Shown: positions 1 through 11,625 of the stretch, piece after piece
How the letters are laid out: each line of letters begins with the position of its first letter
How positions within the stretch are numbered: position 1 is the first letter of the stretch
Assembly (NCBI RefSeq): GCF_002878395.1
Contig: NC_061122.1
Span: 81,105,093-81,169,092 of the forward strand
Origin: Capsicum annuum
Taxonomy: Eukaryota > Streptophyta > Magnoliopsida > Solanales > Solanaceae
Length of the DNA: 64,000 nt
Reading direction: 5' to 3'
Notes under the pieces: generated by a model
The model's database searches: none
Told to the model about the DNA's origin: nothing
What the model saw: only the letters and a program-made list of their open reading frames with translations
Translations under genes and position numbers: made by a program

Positions 1-1285
1 TGTTGTTTTTGAGAAATTATGTGTTATAAACACCTTGAGTTTGAATGATTTGAGATGATGAAGAAGCTTTGACCTTTCAATTGTAAAAAGGGATATTTTT
101 GAACCCGGGATGAGAAAAGAAATCCACTTTTATTGATTATTATGAAAAAGGTAGCAGGATGGCTCCCGTTGTGAATTGTTGAACTGTTTATTAGTGATTT
201 TCTTTTGAAAAGATTCGAGATAAGTCTGGGAGTTGTCTTTAGCACCGAGCGGGAGGTATAGCTATTTTGGTACTTCCCTAGAACTACGTGCCCCCATAGG
301 ATGTGAGCCTAAGGCTATTTATATAGTGATTACTAGTGTTTGGATTGATAATTTAAGGTCCTACTCCGATGGAAAGGAAGAGGGCGACTCTCCCCAACGT
401 GGGTAGAATGTTGGACTCCATGTAGCTCACATGGTTTATGTCGGTTGTAAGAGACTCCCAGTGTGTGTGTGTATTATTTTATCTGAGATGAAAATATAAT
501 TGCTTGAAAGATTGAGTTTGAAAAAGTCATTGTTTTTGAAAGATTTAAAGACTATATATTCAAAAGAGATTTGTCATGTGATTTAATTGCTTTGATGAAT
601 TGGAATTGAGATGAAAGTGAATTGAGATTTATATGATGACTCACGTGTTTTACTTTACATGTATTATTCATCCATGATTTCGATGATTTAATTCGAGCTA
701 AGTGAATCATTTATATGAGCATGCATAATTTTATAAACTGTGATGATATTAAGATATTATTTTATATATGCATTGCACCCCCATATGCTTGGTATGTTTC
801 CATGGTACTGGCCCATATATTCGTATGTGGGCTATATTTTCTCGGAATGTAGGTACATGGTATAGTGTACATCTTCAGATTCAGTCAGTTCGCGGCGTCC
901 AGTCAGCAGGTGATGAGTCTTTTTGATTCAAGGCTTGAGTTAGTTATATAGTTCGAGAAGTATTGTATTTTCTTTATCCAGCCGTATTGAGTTGGGATAG
1001 TCGGGAGTCATGACCCAGCTACCTATAGTCAGTACTAGTAGAGGCTTCATAGACAGTCAGTAGAAGTTGATGTATTCCGTTTTAGTTTTGGTTGTAAAAG
1101 CAGAGTTGTAATCTTGTAAATTTAGTTTTGCATCTATCATATTTAGAAATGAGTTATTTTCCGCAGATTTGTATAGATTTATACTTTTTGTTCAGTTGCT
1201 TATGAGTTATGCTAGTAGAAGGTTAGGGTCACTTGTGATCGTAAGCACCGTGTGATGTCTCAGGACCTAATTTCGGGGTGTTACA
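1..1285 (+). repeat. Ty3/gypsy LTR, 3' portion (L0), cut by window start
   Basis: The order of motifs matches the U3-R-U5 tail of the plus-strand LTR at 15888-16407: an 'aatgtaggtac' block near 850, then 'gttagttatat', then 'agaggctt..tagac' near 1040. The sequence ends with a clean LTR-type terminus, GGGGTGTTACA, at 1285. It is followed at once by ORF-X coding sequence whose undisturbed version is at 52384, so the LTR is inserted in element P1. It is a solo LTR or the 3' LTR of an element extending left of the window. The expected 5-bp TSD on the right would be 1286-1290 (ctgtg). No coding capacity is seen. Confidence 0.7.
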
Positions 1286-1340
1286 CTGTGCTAACATTGG
1301 TTGTCCTTCCATTTCTAAGGACATTTGTGTAGGTACCAAC

Positions 1341-2583
1341 ATGGCAAGAGAAGGCGAACAATGCCAAAAGGAAATTGTTGTTCAAGCTTGTGGAGGACCT
1401 TCACCTCACGGTAAGAAAGAGTCTACTTAAGATCTTAAAGGTAAAATAGCTAACTCTTACACTTTAGTGCATGTGAATGATAATTGTGTGGCTAGTAAGC
1501 CATTGAGTTTGAGTATTAGCTTACTTATTTATGAGTCTAATTATTCCTTGCCTCTTGTTGATGATGTACATATTGTGAGTTTGGATACACTAGTTAATCC
1601 TATTGATGACGAAATTGACTCTTCTTGTAAGATCAATTTATGTCTACCTAGTGTTGAAGCCTATATGTTGAACAGAAGTACATCATCTTGTGTAATTGGT
1701 GTTGATCAACTTATTTGTGAAAATTATCCCCCACTTGAGTATGTGTGTGATGTGCTTAATAAAACTCAAGTGAGTGAATTATTTGAAAATGTTGGTCAAC
1801 AAAGTGGGAGTAAACCCGAGATCTCTTCTGGGGGTAATCTTGTGTTTGGAACATCCTTGATACTTGATATTGATCATTTAGAGCATGAGGAACTTGCTTG
1901 TTCCAAATCTGTCCATGAGGTAAATCACACTCTCTTTAGGTGTAATGTCTTGTTTGAAGATGATTTAAACACTTCTAATAAAGCTAGTGGTGAAAATGAT
2001 GGTATAGCTTGCCTTGGAAGCTATAGCCTATATGCTAACCCACTTTGGTATGAAAACATTCCTCTTAAAGATGGAAATCTCTTCTTGGAAGATGAGAGTA
2101 CTCTTAGGGGTAAGGAATGTGTAGTTGCGGAAGTTACTTCTTTTTTTACTTTCTGTGACTTTATTATTGAGAGTACTCATGGTTATTATTGGGAAACTAG
2201 TAGGGAGTACACACATGAGGGCACCTTGGTAGAAGTTGATTTGAGTGATATCTTTCTCTACTCTCTATTTGCTTTGGATGATATGTATGCTATTATAGAG
2301 AGTATGTCATTTATTTTGGGTGTATACCACGGGAAAGGGGAGTGTTGTCTAGACCTGTGTCTATGGCCACTTTTTCCATTTGACCCTGGTGCTAAATGTA
2401 GAAATAGTGATGTTGGTGCACTCACCCAACTTGTTGCTTGTTCTACATGACAATCAAAGTATCACTCTTGGTGTATCCCATAACCAAATCCTTTGTACAT
2501 CTTTCATTGAGTTTTTAATACTCACTTCAAAGGATTCTTGGTTATACTTCAAGTATGTATCCCCTTGGCGTGATGATGTTTAA
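1341..2583 (+). pseudogene. ORF-X of P1: conserved unrecognised retrotransposon protein region
   Basis: I do not recognise this protein. The likely frame opens at ATG 1341, is broken by one TAA near 1430, and then runs open for 327 codons (1467-2450). A frameshift after 2450 leads to the conserved tail, which holds DSWLYFKYVSPW and ends at 2583. The same region occurs in I2 (52436-52805 plus 57844-58870) and in I4 (minus, 54314-55728). Shared islands include DPIDDEIDSSCKINLC, the cysteine-bearing PPLEYVCDVLNKTQVSE, GENDGIACLGSY and CCLDLCLWPLFPFDPGA. It is acidic, rich in Ser, Asp and Cys, and lacks RT, RNase H, integrase or zinc-knuckle motifs. In I2 it directly follows a protease-like segment. 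Role unknown; candidates are a divergent Gag, an Env-like protein or an acquired sequence. Confidence 0.6.
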
Positions 2584-2692
2584 TATTGTGCTAACTCTAA
2601 CCTTATGCCATGAGGATGTTGTGCTTGTTTGTCCTTTATCTTGTTTTTCAAGGTACGAATTAGAGGTCGAATCCTTTTCAAGAAGGGAAGGA

Positions 2693-3080
2693 TGATAAAA
2701 GTGAAATGGCCGCCTTAGATTTTGATGGCATCATTCAATGTCACTACGTGAAGAATCAAGATTTGGTCCCATGGAGGGCACCGGATCATACTTGTAGGGT
2801 TATTTTGAGCATGCCATCAAACAAACCCGTGTGTGGAAGATTGTTTGGAGCCTTGAAAACTAGAGGACTCACGGGTTTGGACCACATTTGATGGTTTACG
2901 ATTTTGTCCCCTTTTAGTAAGGTCATTTTGGTCACTTAGACTCAAGGTCATTTGGGTCTTTTAGCCTTGTCTAAATGACACTCCATTGCTACCCACCTCA
3001 TTAAGGGCATTGGAGTCATTTTATCTTTCTTTTGTAATATACTATATATAGTCTATTTTAGGTCATTTCTCTATAGTTGA
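2693..3080 (+). repeat. P1 3' LTR, first part (U3)
   Basis: It begins with TGATAAAAG directly after the purine tract AAGAAGGGAAGGA. It aligns with the I2 LTRs at 49235 and 59682 through the 'atggccgccttag' block and the 'ttcttttgtaatatacta' TATA region. Its first 190 bases hold an open frame (2706-2891) similar to those in the other LTRs of this subfamily. It is interrupted at 3080 by E1. Confidence 0.8.
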
Positions 3081-3788
3081 TGATACACAATGATACCAAA
3101 ACTCCCCAAGAACACACGAAACAAACACCAATCAGTCCACTAGTTCAAGAACTATGGACCTTTTTGATGACCTATCTCGGATTCGCAAGAAAAACAAGAA
3201 AGGAAGTGATATAAAGAGTAAACACACTAAAAAAAATAGCAACAACACGTGATGAACAAGATGAACATAAGAATACAGCTTTCAGATTCAACAAGGCACA
3301 AAAATAGTCCACTACAAACATACAAAATGCAATAAGATAAAGATAGATAGATAGACAAATGAAGATGTAATATTAACAACCCAAAAGCTTATTCTACTTT
3401 TGAACCTTTAATATTACACACAACCTAAACCTATCTCTTATGTGACCTCAAGGGAACTGGAATCCCCAAGCAATCTCCGTTTCTAAGCAATTCATCAACA
3501 CAAGGATTCCACCTTGCCCAAGGATTCCACCTTGCTAAGAGGCTCTCAAAAGAGGCTACAAATATCATCAAAAATATGCTGAATGGAACCCTAACATATT
3601 TCTTAAATAACTATTACAAAATGGAAGTTAAATGACCAAAGGCCCTTCAATGAATGGGCTCTCATCAAGTTTAAGTCATGGGCTGATTTTGGTGTTTTTA
3701 AGTCCTTATTTATACTTCATTTGCCACACCAAGTCTTGGGCCCAACTTACGCACTCACAAGTCCATATCCATAATTATTCTTATATTA
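3081..3788 (-). repeat. E1 3' LTR (mosaic)
   Basis: The low-coordinate end starts TGATACACAATGATACC. Its first roughly 220 bases resemble the solo LTR at 58906-59621, with shared blocks 'ccactagttcaagaactatgg' and 'aagtgatat.aagagtaaa'. The rest is nearly identical to the E1 5' LTR at 5870-6573. The U3 end at 3788 reads TAATAT on the minus strand, a mutated TGATAT. It contains a GATA microsatellite near 3342. Confidence 0.8.
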
Positions 3789-4120
3789 TCCTCTCCATCT
3801 TGAGAGAAATTTGCCCACAAATTCATGGCTTCACCTCGTTCAATTAGCCACTTCAAAGAGTCCACTAAAAAATAGTCCATAAAAACATGAAGAGCCCAAG
3901 AGATCAATAACAACAAGGGACATATCAAAAATGATTCCAAAAATAGTCCACCAACAAGGTGGACCCGAGAGTAACACAAACACAATTCGTGGCTAACATC
4001 TTCATTTTGAACCTCGGCTTCCTCTCCATCTTGAGTTTCGGCTTTAATCTTATCCGACTCAAGTTTCCCTCCATCATATGAGCATTGTCGTAGGCTGTCC
4101 TTCATGTCCCTCTCTACCAT
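3755..4120 (-). pseudogene. Unrecognised 121-codon ORF with a long hydrophobic segment (E1 internal 3' end)
   Basis: The frame runs through the E1 polypurine tract and stops just inside the 3' LTR. The N-terminal part is acidic. A hydrophobic stretch follows (residues about 57-90: LFLESFLICPLLLLISWALH and beyond) that could cross a membrane once. Then comes MNLWANFSQDGED, whose last residues are encoded by the polypurine tract. E3 has the equivalent MNLWANSSQDGED at 33365-33403, so this 3' end is shared by the family. I do not recognise the product. It may be a relic of a polyprotein end or an Env-like segment, or the hydrophobicity may be fortuitous. Confidence 0.3.
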
Positions 4121-4333
4121 GTTTCTCTTCTATGATGTATAGGCTTTGGTAAAGTAAAGTTTTGATTGAGAGGATTGATTTGGTAAAGTGGAATCTTTTG
4201 GTAATGTAGAGCTTCGGTTGTGGATCTTGGATGAGAGAAAATTGGCTTACAAGTCCTTTTTGTTGGACTTGATCAACTAGCGGGGGAAGGGGTCTACCTT
4301 GTTCTCTGTTTTGTGGGTAATTTGTAGCTTGGC

Positions 4334-4537
4334 TTATGGCATGTTGTGGTGAACTTGGAGGATTGGCTTTTGTAGGTAAAGTTTTGGGAGTAAAAGCACG
4401 AGAGTTCCTTCGTCTTTCCATTTGATCCAACTTTTTTCACCCATAGTTACCACATCTGAGTAAATATTTTCAAGACCCACATTTGCCCTAGCAAGGTCTC
4501 TGGACATAGCATCAACGAGGGCCAAAATGGTGTCCAT
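4334..4537 (-). pseudogene. gag N-terminus, E1
   Basis: From the ATG at 4537 the translation contains AMSRDLARANVGLENIYSDV. This parallels the start of E3 gag (TMSRDMARLNVGLEKLDTDV, 31899-32138) with the same helical, coiled-coil-like heptad character. The rest of gag, including the CCHC zinc knuckle present in E3, is missing: the frame decays and the sequence jumps to the 3' end of the element. An upstream T-rich stretch ending TTTTTGTAG precedes the ATG region, as in I2 and I4. Non-functional fragment. Confidence 0.55.
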
Positions 4538-4599
4538 TATGGCAAAGGAGTTACCTACAAAAATAGAAAACACATTATTTGTACAAAAACATCCCCGCT

Positions 4600-5869
4600 C
4601 TCTCTTTTTATTTCTTCACTCTCGGATCCTCACACTCAATCTCACAAGTGTTGCAAGCTTGCTTGTACTCTGAGTGGTGTTGAGAGGTGAATCTAACTTT
4701 GAAAAGGACTCCAAGGAGTAAGGAAAACACAAAGAGGTATTACAATGACTCAAAGAATTAAAATACAAAAAGGAAAGTTAACACGAAGAACGGTTTCAAA
4801 ACTAACTCACAATCTAGTACTAATTTGTAGATTAGATTTGGAATCAACAAACAAAACTAAAGACACAAAATGAAACTAAAAGATCAAAAATTGAGCTTAG
4901 AATTTGTTGGTGAACAGTAATTTGTGATGTGGCAGTCCGTGATTGGCCTCGATTCTCAACAATTTTATTTTCCAAATTGGAAAATCTTGATCAATTTTTA
5001 CAATTTTGACTTTGGTGTAACTTGTTCAATGAAGGGAAACACAAACTAGTCTTTGGAGTTTCTTTTTCAATTCAAATTTCAAGAGTCAAAAGTCTTGGAC
5101 TAGACTTGTACTCCTCCTTAAAACATGGATCCTTATTTTATGGGAAAGTGGTTGAAATGTGATTGACTAATTGGTGAGTGATGACAAGTCTTTCAAGACT
5201 AACAAAGTTGTCACACTTTTCCTTCAGCTTTTGGGATCTAACTTTCAATTTATTTTAACAAGGTATGAAGGTTTGGAAGAACATCAAGAACACTTCAACA
5301 ATCACCAAGAAAATCAACAACAATCTCCCAAGAACAACAACAATTCCACAACAACAAGGTCAACTACAAACTTCCAACAAACGGCCAAGTACTTTAGTGT
5401 GGTGTTTTGGTCTTAACAAGAGGTAAAGATTGTGATGAACAATAAGAGTACAACAAATTTTCAAGAACAATAACAACACCAACAACATTCTGCACAAGTC
5501 CACAAGAAAGGTCACCACACGGCCAAGAACAACAACATCAATACATGGCAATTAACTTGTTCACAACAACAACTTTCAACAAGTTTAAGCTCAAGTTTAG
5601 ATCTAGACTCAAAAGTGTTAGTGAACAAGAAGACTAACACTAGAAATAACAAAACAAAAAAGAACACTACTAGATCTAGACACACAACAAACAAATCTCG
5701 TCCAAGACAACAAGAACACCATTTTTGGCCAAGAAACAAAAATGGACAGATTTCACTTTTCTGGAATTTTTTTTTTAGTTTTTAGTTTTTGATTTTTTTT
5801 TGATTTTCTATCTAACAAACCCAAGATTGAATTCGTAGGAACAAAATCAAACTCTTCTTTGATACCAAA
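4600..5869 (-). other. E1 5' untranslated leader
   Basis: This is about 1.27 kb of non-coding internal sequence between primer-binding site and gag start. It contains (CAA)n-rich runs near 5280-5560 on the plus strand. It also has a block at 4911-4946 (TGAACAG..GATGTGGCAG) that recurs in the leaders of I2, I4 and I3. Open frames here, such as the Gln/Asn-rich one near 5280-5416, come from the triplet bias and are not supported as genes. Confidence 0.6.
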
Positions 5870-6573
5870 TGATACGGGACAGCCCAAGAAACTCACGAAA
5901 TGGGATCAAAAACAATCCAAACACACTCCAAAATAGTCCACTAATCTTAAGGATTTAAGGACAAAGATGGAGACCACTCTCGGATTCACTACTACAACAC
6001 AATAATGAGATAAAGAGCTGTTTTTTCAACACCAAATTAGCAGCAACACAAAAAGAACAAGGTGAACACAATGACTACAACTTTCAGATTCAACAAGGCA
6101 CAAAAACAATCCACTACAAACATACAAAATGCAATAAGATAAAGATAGATAGATAGACAAATGAGGATGTAATATTAACAACCCAAAAGCTTATTCCACT
6201 TTTGGACCTTTAATATCACACACAACCTAAACCTATCTCTTACGTGACCTCAAAGGAACTGGAATCCCCAAGCAATCTCCGTTTCTAAGCGATTCACCAA
6301 CAAAAGGATTTCACCTTGCTAAGAGGCTCCCAAAAGAGGCTACAAATATCATCAAAAATCTGCTGAATGGAACCCTAACATGTTCCTTAAATAGCTATTA
6401 CAAAATAAAAGTTAAATAACCAAAAGGCCCTTCAATGAATGTGCTCTCATCAAGTTTAAGTCATGGGCTGATTTTGGTGTTTTTAAGTCCTTCTTTATAC
6501 TTCATTTTCCACACCAAGTCTTGGGCCCAACTTACACACTCACAAGTCCATATCCGTAATTATTCTCATATCA
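5870..6573 (-). repeat. E1 5' LTR
   Basis: 704 bp, TGATACGGG at the low end and CATATCA at the high end, adjacent to the primer-binding site on its low side. It is nearly identical to the E1 3' LTR from about 6070 onward but different before that. Confidence 0.85.
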
Positions 6574-7126
6574 GTTGATGAATGACGAATATTTGAAGTC
6601 TTGAAAGTCCTTTCTCTTGAGAGTAACACCTTAATATAGTTCTTAGTTAGGGCTTGAAAAAGCCATCCTTAGTATAGGGCTTGGAAAAGCCAATATTGTT
6701 CTTTGCTTGGAAATGGTGGATCTTGAGGTGAGTGATTCCCTTGGCGGTCACCGTAAGAGTGTGGTGTTGTTGTTACATTAATTAGGGATTTAGTGTTTGA
6801 ATCACACTTTGTTCCTAAGTCTTGTAACAATCTATATCTCACTATCTATCCTTTTATTCTTGTAATCTTGTTGTGCTTTGTTCTTGTTCATTACTCTTCG
6901 TTTTGTGGTGTTGTTGGCCGAATTTGTTGTTCATCTTGTTCTTCATCTTGTTGTTGTTAATCTAGTTTGGATGTTTGCTGTTTTGGTGTTCTAAACACCT
7001 TGTTCATATCGTTATTGTGTTGTATTGTTGAATCCGAGAGATGGTTACCAAAGGGGTCCTCGATTTTTGAACTTGTGGACTGATTTTGGTATATGATTTT
7101 GTGCTTCCCTTGGTTGTATTGTATCA
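6574..7126 (+). repeat. P1 3' LTR, second part (R-U5)
   Basis: It continues the LTR broken at 3080. The run 'atgaatgacgaatatttgaa', 'ttagttagggcttg' and 'cttggcggtcaccgtaagagtgtg' matches I1 at 48524 onward and the I2 LTRs. It ends TTGTATCA at 7126. Bases 6574-6578 are the duplicated E1 target site. Confidence 0.85.
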
Positions 7127-8240
7127 TTCCCCATCCATGGGTTCGCTCGGTATTGAATCCCACTCTCAACTGAATAACACTGTTTAGTTGACTAAACTAA
7201 GCTTAAATGAGCAAACAACTGATCATAACAACTAACTAAATGGCAATGCTCATGGTTTTTCTGAAATCATTCTGAAGATATTGAAATTGTGCAAAACACT
7301 AGGTATCGGGTATTCATAACTGAATGATAATAATAATGATGATATATAAAGCTTTAAAATCCATAGTAGGGGATCATTGCTCAAACCCAACATTTAGACA
7401 TTTCATCAAACACATGAGAGTTATGAGTTTAAGCATGGTAATGGGTAAAGTATGCAAAGATAACATGATTACAATACTAAAACAATGAATTAGGGTTTTC
7501 AATAGCAAGATTTCAATATTCAAAACAAGTAATGGCTCAACCCATCGAAAACACTTGTAATCATAACTTCAAATCAAAATCAGTAATAGCTTCATAAAGA
7601 TAATTCAACTTGGACATGTAAAAACTTATAATTTAAAAATAAAAAAAAATTCTTGGACTTCATAGGTGAAAAGGGGCCATGGATGAACATCACACATACC
7701 TTAAACCCTTAAACTTGGAAGAGAAACACCAATCTTGATGCTTTCTTAAAGGTTCTTTGATTTGGGAACTTGAATTCTTGGTTTTATTGGAGTGAAAGTA
7801 ATGGAAATTGATGTTCTTAGGAGGTGAATAGGGTTTCTTTGAGAGAAAAATTAAAGAAGATGGGCAAAACATCATAATTCATGAATTGACAAATTGAATT
7901 GAGGAGAAATAACATAATTTCCCCTTAGGCAATTAAATTCATAAATGGAATATAGTTTATAGGGTCACCGCGATGTGATGAGAGTTTCATCACTATTACT
8001 ACCACGACGCATCCCTATCACAATGAGCTGCTGGAATCGTGATCCAAACATGACCCAATCCTCATCGAAAAAATTCAAAACTTCTCCGAGATATGTACCT
8101 TACATCCCTGAACATGAATTAGCTAAAATTTAACATCTCAAGATCGGGAAGACCAATTTAAAAATTCTTGAAGTTAATAAGCCTTAAAAATGACTAAGTC
8201 TTAAACACTTAGTGAAATTCTCAGGATTTAGTCTCTTATG
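7127..8240 (-). repeat. Degenerate minus-strand gypsy LTR
   Basis: It has the general order of the minus-strand LTRs at 36565-38912 and 43919-46250: AT-rich body, 'aagaaac.ccaatcttgatgctttc' near 7725, a 'gggtttctttgagaga' block near 7830, and then a CCGCGATG..GACGCATC hairpin-type segment near 7968-8045. Ends are not defined and no TSD is visible. Short frames in it (for example 7690-7875) are not supported as genes. Confidence 0.4.
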
Positions 8241-10380
8241 CATACAACTAGGAGCCGAACTGAGCTAAGAATACTACGATATATTACAAGTGATGACTTT
8301 GTCACAATAGTGTTCAACATTCTTCTTATGTAGTTTGTACAATATCACAACTAGGGCTATACATAAAGGTTTATTGCCATGATCACTGAGGACATCATTC
8401 TATACAAGATCATTTAGAATCATCAGATTGTTCCTGTAATTATTTGCTTATCATAATGATTTCCTCTTCTTTTTGTGTTTGCTTATCAAAATGTTCATTT
8501 TTTCTCTTATTGTTCTTTTCTATCTACTTAACCATAAGTCTTTTATGTAACGACCTCTTGGAGACACCAAAATTTTGTGCATATCAGCCTGGATCCAAGG
8601 TATTTTGTGTATATCCCGATCAGTCAAACAAATTTGGAAAGAGTTTAGAGTCAAAAACTATGATAATGTTCTTTCTTATAAGGTTCCAATACTTACTATT
8701 TTGGTTGCTCTGACTTATGCTCTTTGATAGTTTGCTAAAAGGATCTTATCTTAATTTGGATATTACAGTTCCAATCCATATGGTGTTTACCCCATCAATA
8801 TAAAACAAACTGATATTGACCAAACAAGTTTTAATTCACCCTCTGGAAACTCGTCACTTACTAAAGAAAACCATTGAAAGTAAGACGCTTCATGAGGAGG
8901 CCCTTGTTGATGTTAATATTAGATGAATTTACACTCTTTTAAGCCATGTTTTGCTTATATCTGTACCTTATTTTATGTATATTTTAACTTAATATTCTTA
9001 TTTTCTACTCAATTACCAAATTTATAACTTATGTAAAGTGGTTATGTATTGTTCGTGAAAAGACCTTGAAATCAACTGAGTATGGAGCTTAAAGTGGATG
9101 AAACTTATAAATAAAGCCCAAAATAAAACCAAGAGCCCTCCAAGTGAGGTATAAGGAAAATAAAGGTCAAACATACACCCATTAGAAGTTTAGTCCCTGC
9201 ACAAAGAAAAAGGAGGCGAGCAAAAAAGGCCTCACAATGTTAGGGGCAAAGTAAAGTAACCTACCTTATATCACAAAGTAGGACAGACTACGAGAAACTC
9301 TAGTTTCTCCTAGTCCAATTTGGTGGTCACCTTTTGGACCTTTCAATACTATAAATATGTATATTCAATTATTTTTAGAGGAAGATGAAGTTATTAAGAG
9401 CGACAAACAAGAGCAAAGTACAAATCTTCTAGGGTTATCTTTTTTACTTATTTCTTTGCATAATTTATTATTTGTTTATGAATTCAATCTTGTGATAATT
9501 AAAATCTAAGTGGTTAAAATTCCTATATCTAGGGTTATGGCCAATGTATGAACATCTAATTCTTAATTATTGATTACTTAGAAATATCTACCACTCATGT
9601 GTTACTCTCTTAATCTTATGTTGACAACTCTATTTACTAGCCATCAATAAGGGTAAATGGTAATTTTTAGTGTAATTTAAGAGAAGAAACCTAGAAATAG
9701 AATGTGGGTTAAGGAGGGTAAAGTTTGTTTGCGGATTGATTAGCTGCTAAGATTGAAATGTACCTAGTTTTCCTACTTAGCTCAAATACTGAAAGATATA
9801 TAAATACATTTAGAGTAGTTTACCATATCACTACTCAATAATGTAAGAGTGAGGCCAAATTGGATTGGTGAGTAGAGGCTCAAGAAACCATATCTTAAGT
9901 ATGCTTAACACAAGTAATTAGATAAGATGGAAATATGGAAGTACAACAATCGTAGGATCTAAACTTTATGTTTAGTAAGACACTTTCAACCTTTTTAGCC
10001 TACTTCTTTTTTTTAGTCTCTTAATTAGCTTTTATCCTTTATTTATTTGCCTCGTATTAATTTTATCCAAATTCCTTAATACATTTTATAGTGAAAAGAC
10101 TTAAGAAGTGAAGGGAGTAGAAAAAGGTTAAATAATAGAAATTGGCATGGATAGGAAAGAAATAGAGCTAATGAGGAACCAAGTATAAGAATATTACTTG
10201 TGCATTGATTAGTAGAAAGGATAATAACCAAAAAGAGAGATGAAAAAATTATGAAAAAGAAGAATTAGAAAGTGTCCTTGCTAGCAATATGAAAAAGAAT
10301 AGGGTGTGTAGTAAGAGAAAATGAGAGATATAAGGAGAACAAGAGGGAAAGATGAAATTAGAAAAAGGTGAGGAAAAATA
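8241..10380. other. Unassigned AT-rich sequence
   Basis: I see no gene here. The span from about 8940 to 9420 has the look of a promoter or LTR (ACTATAAATATG near 9350, followed by 'ctagggttatc' near 9430), but no ends, primer site or coding frame could be found. The small hydrophobic frame at 8444-8713 and the minus frame at 10281-10559 lack any family resemblance. Confidence 0.3.
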
Positions 10381-11095
10381 TGATGTGGGATAAACAAGAG
10401 AAACACGAAACAACTCCAAAACAGTCCACTAATCTGAAGGATTTGAGGACTAAGATGGACACCACTCTTGGATTCGCTACAACCACACAATAACAAGATA
10501 AAGAGGTGTGTTTTCAACACCAAAACAGCCAAAATACACAGTGAACAAGATGAACACAATGATTACAAAATTCAGATTCAACAAAGACATAAAACAGTCC
10601 ACTACAAATCTGAAATATAAAGATAGATAGATAGACCAAGTGAGGCAATAATATTAATAACCCATGAATTGTTACACTCTTGGACCTTTAATACCCTATC
10701 TCCTACGAAGGAACAAAAGGGACCTTGATCTCTCAATGCACCCAACATTTTCAAGCATGAATCCAACACGAGAGATTTCACCCTAAAGTTGAAAATCCTA
10801 GTTACATGGATTTCGGCTATGGGAGTCTTTCTCATAAGAGAGAAATGTTTTTAAGTGTGATACAGCATCACTATTCAGCCAAGTCTAATGAATGAAACCC
10901 TAGAAGGTTGTATTTATAGTGTATTACAAGAATAGTGTGAAATGTCCAAAATGACCCCTTAGTCAAAGTCTTCAAGTGGGCTCCCTTAGAGTGCTTTATA
11001 TGGACTGATTTTGGAGCCTATTTAGGCCTTCCTTTGTACTTCACGTGTACACTCCACTCTCGCACTCACCTACCTTTGTGGTCGTCCCTGTATCA
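10381..11095 (-). repeat. Solo LTR of the TGATAC family
   Basis: 715 bp bounded by TGATGTGGG (mutated TGATAC) and CTGTATCA, with a perfect 5-bp TSD, aaata (10376-10380 and 11096-11100). It is homologous to the E1 LTRs: 'gattcaacaa', 'agatagatagatagac', 'ggacctttaatacc'. With no internal region it is the product of LTR-LTR recombination. Confidence 0.85.
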
Positions 11096-11100
11096 AAATA

Positions 11101-11625
11101 GCTTGTAATAGTTGAAGAAATTATCTTAATAAGTTCATAAGGAGAGTAGTCGTTATTTTATCAAGTTTTTCTACCATCCCTAAGCGACATTACAACCCAT
11201 TAAGTCCTTCTAATGCTTATTTCTTACGCTTTTGTTAATGGAGTGTGAAACTAAGGGAGCCTATGGTATATCTTATATGCATGTGAATTTAATTGTGGGA
11301 GTGAGCATTGTGTTAAAAATTATTCGCCCTAGAAATGGGATGTATTATAAATGTGTGAGGGGGCTTCTCTCTTGAAAAGCGAGGGCACATAGATAGTTTA
11401 TACTTGGTAATCTATCTGATTTCTCTTTTTGGCAATGCGATTGGACTTCTCCCTATTTATTGGGTTGGTGAGTGGATTTTAGGGGTTTCATCGTCTTAAT
11501 AGAATTATCTTGTTTCATAAATTTAAAAGAACTTTGTATGGAGTTTCCTTTGTGTTTAAAATATCTTTTGTGAGTTAGATGAGAGTGAAACTATGTGAAG
11601 TATGCATTGTTGTGCTGTGATCTGA
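11101..11625. other. Unassigned sequence
   Basis: No open frame, repeat match or RNA gene could be supported in this stretch. It is the flank into which the solo LTR at 10381-11095 inserted. Confidence 0.3.

Larger units (their letters stand above)
3081..6573 (-). mobile_element. E1: short gag-remnant LTR retrotransposon inside the P1 LTR
   Basis: It is flanked by a 5-bp TSD, gttga (3076-3080 and 6574-6578), and P1 LTR sequence resumes directly after it. On the minus strand the 5' LTR is 5870-6573. The primer-binding site (TTTGGTATCAAAG) lies at about 5857-5869 and the internal region at about 3789-5869. The polypurine tract (CAAGATGGAGAGGA) is at 3789-3802 and the 3' LTR at 3081-3788. The internal region keeps only the start of gag and a short 3' ORF. 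There is no protease, RT or integrase, so it is a deletion derivative of an E3-like element. Its two LTRs are nearly identical in the U3 part but differ strongly over the terminal 220 or so bases. Confidence 0.85.
1286..7126 (+). mobile_element. P1: non-autonomous TGATAC-family LTR retrotransposon with ORF-X (3' part)
   Basis: This is the internal 3' region plus the 3' LTR of an element closely related to I2 (49235-60567). A purine-rich tract at about 2680-2692 precedes the LTR start (TGATAAAAG at 2693). The LTR runs to 3080, is interrupted by E1 (3081-6573, TSD gttga) and resumes at 6579 to end in GTATCA at 7126. Everything left of 1286 is replaced by L0 or lies outside the window. It carries no reverse transcriptase or integrase, so it would depend on a partner element. 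The TSD of P1 itself cannot be verified; the right-hand candidate is ttccc at 7127-7131. Confidence 0.75.

Noticed and set aside
2028..2216. Antisense ORF in ORF-X
   Set aside because: Shadow frame opposite the conserved ORF-X frame.
5171..5416. Gln/Asn-rich ORF resembling a prion-like or low-complexity protein
   Set aside because: It lies in the antisense of the E1 leader, and the composition comes from CAA-repeat DNA also present in I4; no start context or conservation.
8444..8713. 89-codon ORF with hydrophobic, signal-peptide-like start
   Set aside because: AT-rich region with T-rich codons; no homologue in the window and no promoter or terminator.
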